A DNA stretch of 35,908 nt from positions 1 through 35,908 of the forward strand of contig NZ_LMUY01000033.1 in assembly GCF_009765685.1 (NCBI RefSeq). Direction: 5' to 3'. The notes beneath the pieces were generated by a model. The model was given only the letters and a program-made list of their open reading frames with translations. It was not told where the DNA came from and searched no databases. Below are positions 34,528 through 35,908 of the stretch, in pieces (position 1 is the stretch's first letter; each line of letters starts with the position of its first letter). The DNA comes from Acidisphaera sp. L21 (GTDB lineage Bacteria; Pseudomonadota; Alphaproteobacteria; Acetobacterales; Acetobacteraceae). A program made the position numbers and the translations under genes.

Positions 34528-35908
34528 ATGATCCGTCCACTCCGACCATTCCTGATGCTGTTGCTGATATGTCCGCTGCTGGCGCAGCCCGCAAAGGCGG
34601 ATGACCAGTTGTTGCGCATCGGGGTGCAGGCGCCGTTCCTGGTAGATCCGCAATTGTTCTTCCTGGGGCCGAATATGGCGGCGTCCCGGCAGATTTTCGA
34701 CAGCCTGGTGGGACGCGATGAAGATGCGCGCTGGGTGCCCTCGCTGGCGACAAGCTGGAAGCAGATCGATCCCCTCACCTGGGAGTTCAAGCTGCGGCAG
34801 GGCGTGACGTTCCACGATGGCTCGCCCTTCACCGCGGCGGACGTGGTGGCGACGTTCGCCCGGGTGCCAGCGATTCCGAACAACCCATCGCCATACACGC
34901 CGAACATGCGCACGGTGGCCAACACGGAGATCGTTGATCCCTACACCATTCGGGTCCACACCGATCGACCGAACCCGACTTTGCCGGGCCAATTTACGAA
35001 CATCTTCATCATTCCGGCGCGTCTGGCGAAGGAGCCGGGTGAGGGTGCGTCCAGCAAAATGGCGGTCGGCACGGGGCCATACAAGCTGGTGAGTTTTCGC
35101 TACGGCGACACCATGATGCTGGAGCGGAACAACGCATATTGGGGGCCGAAACCCGGCTATGCCCGCGTGCAGGTGAAGGTGATGAGCAACGATGCCGCGC
35201 GGGAGGCGGCGTTGCTGTCCGGCGATATCGACCTGATGGAGAATGTGCCGCCCGATGACGTGGCGCGGCTGAAGGCGAACAAGGCGATCACCGTGTTTGG
35301 CCGGCCGGCCGATCGCGTGGTTTTCCTGATGCCGAATATGAGCGCGGCGCCGCTACCGCTGATGCAGGACAAGGACGGCAAGCCACTGTCGGCTAATCCG
35401 ATGCTTGATCTGCGGGTGCGGCAGGCGATATCGGCCGCAATCGACCGCACGGCGTTGGTGCAGCGCGTGCTGTCCGGCCAGGGCGTGCCGAGTATGGAAA
35501 TCGTACCGGAGGGATTTGCCGGCTGGATCCCCGGCGTAGGCGTGCCCAAAGGCGATCCGGCGGGGGCACGCAAGTTGCTGGCCGATGCCGGGTTTCCGAA
35601 CGGGTTCAAGATGACGCTGGCCTGCACCAACGATCGCTACATCTATGACGCACGCATTTGCCAGACGCTGGGGCAAATGCTGAGCCGCGGCGGGTTCGGG
35701 ATGTCGGTGGATGTGTTGCCCAGCAGCGTCTTCACCGCACGCACCCGGATGGGCAAAAACGATATACCATTGATCATGTCCGCCATCTCGTTGTCGTCGT
35801 TACGGGACGTGGCCTATATTCTAGGCCTGGTCGCGCATACGCCGGACGATGCGGCGGGGTTCGGCGACGGCAACCGCGGCGGGTTTTCCGACCCGGTGCT
35901 GGACAAGC
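34528..35908 (+). CDS. Family-5 ABC solute-binding protein 3, 3' end outside window
   Basis: The first 460 residues of a third SBP_bac_5 protein. The signal peptide runs to about residue 24 (LLICPLLAQPAKA). FDSLVGRDEDARWVPSLATS, WEFKLRQGVTFHDGSPFTAA, VGTGPYKLVSFRYGDTMMLE, LLSGDIDLMENVPPDDVARL and NPMLDLRVRQAISAAIDRTA confirm the family; LLADAGFPNGF follows. AGGAGA at 34512-34517 supports ATG 34528. Usual length is about 510-530 residues, so only the last 50-70 are missing, through the window edge. It shares its 127-bp upstream region with binding protein 2. Its phrasing (LTCTNDR-like ACTNDRYIYDARICQTLGQM) is nearer to binding protein 1 than to binding protein 2. Confidence 0.93.
   Translation, partial: MIRPLRPFLMLLLICPLLAQPAKADDQLLRIGVQAPFLVDPQLFFLGPNMAASRQIFDSLVGRDEDARWVPSLATSWKQIDPLTWEFKLRQGVTFHDGSPFTAADVVATFARVPAIPNNPSPYTPNMRTVANTEIVDPYTIRVHTDRPNPTLPGQFTNIFIIPARLAKEPGEGASSKMAVGTGPYKLVSFRYGDTMMLERNNAYWGPKPGYARVQVKVMSNDAAREAALLSGDIDLMENVPPDDVARLKANKAITVFGRPADRVVFLMPNMSAAPLPLMQDKDGKPLSANPMLDLRVRQAISAAIDRTALVQRVLSGQGVPSMEIVPEGFAGWIPGVGVPKGDPAGARKLLADAGFPNGFKMTLACTNDRYIYDARICQTLGQMLSRGGFGMSVDVLPSSVFTARTRMGKNDIPLIMSAISLSSLRDVAYILGLVAHTPDDAAGFGDGNRGGFSDPVLDK

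Overview
The window is GC-rich proteobacterial DNA. Protein style (TAT-type solute-binding proteins, GcvA-like LysR proteins, NtaA-type flavin monooxygenases, a RepAB partition pair with an alphaproteobacterial parS, a RepA_C-type initiator) points to an alphaproteobacterium, most likely an Acetobacteraceae member such as a Roseomonas or Acidiphilium relative. Because partition genes, a centromere-like site, an initiator and iterons lie together, the window is probably part of a plasmid or chromid. The genus and the replicon type are inference.

Left arm (1-5565): the 5' part of poxB (quinone-dependent pyruvate dehydrogenase), an OccR-like LysR regulator, a LuxR-type HTH protein, an NtaA-family flavin monooxygenase (LLM-A) and a divergent GcvA-like LysR regulator.

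Replication and partition core (5566-9357): a perfect 22-bp palindrome carrying the parS consensus GTTnnnnGCnnnnAAC, a leader stem-loop, repA and repB coupled by TGATG, direct iterons, a convergent initiator gene and, upstream of that gene, an origin-like segment with three TATTAG repeats and inverted iterons. There is no repC; the initiator is an iteron-type protein, so the core looks modular.

Middle (9358-17451): a DUF4239 membrane protein, an Ldh2-type dehydrogenase next to a GMC oxidoreductase, an epoxide-hydrolase-like protein behind a TetR regulator, a decayed SDR gene, a Cache-PAS-GGDEF diguanylate cyclase and a small unknown protein.

Right arm (17487-35908): a compact operon (MFS transporter, branched-chain-type binding protein, SCP2-like protein, alpha/beta hydrolase) with a divergent, frameshifted AraC regulator; an M20 amidohydrolase; a class I fructose-bisphosphate aldolase; then an uptake-and-oxidation locus. 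That locus has two divergent NtaA-family monooxygenases (LLM-B and LLM-C), a full peptide/opine-type ABC transporter (two permeases, two ATPases, all joined by 1-4 base overlaps) and three separate family-5 solute-binding proteins, the last cut by the window edge. The likely logic is import of a small organic (possibly organosulfur or N-substituted) compound followed by FMNH2-dependent oxidation and hydrolysis. The substrate is not determinable from sequence alone. No RNA genes, insertion sequences or CRISPR arrays were seen.
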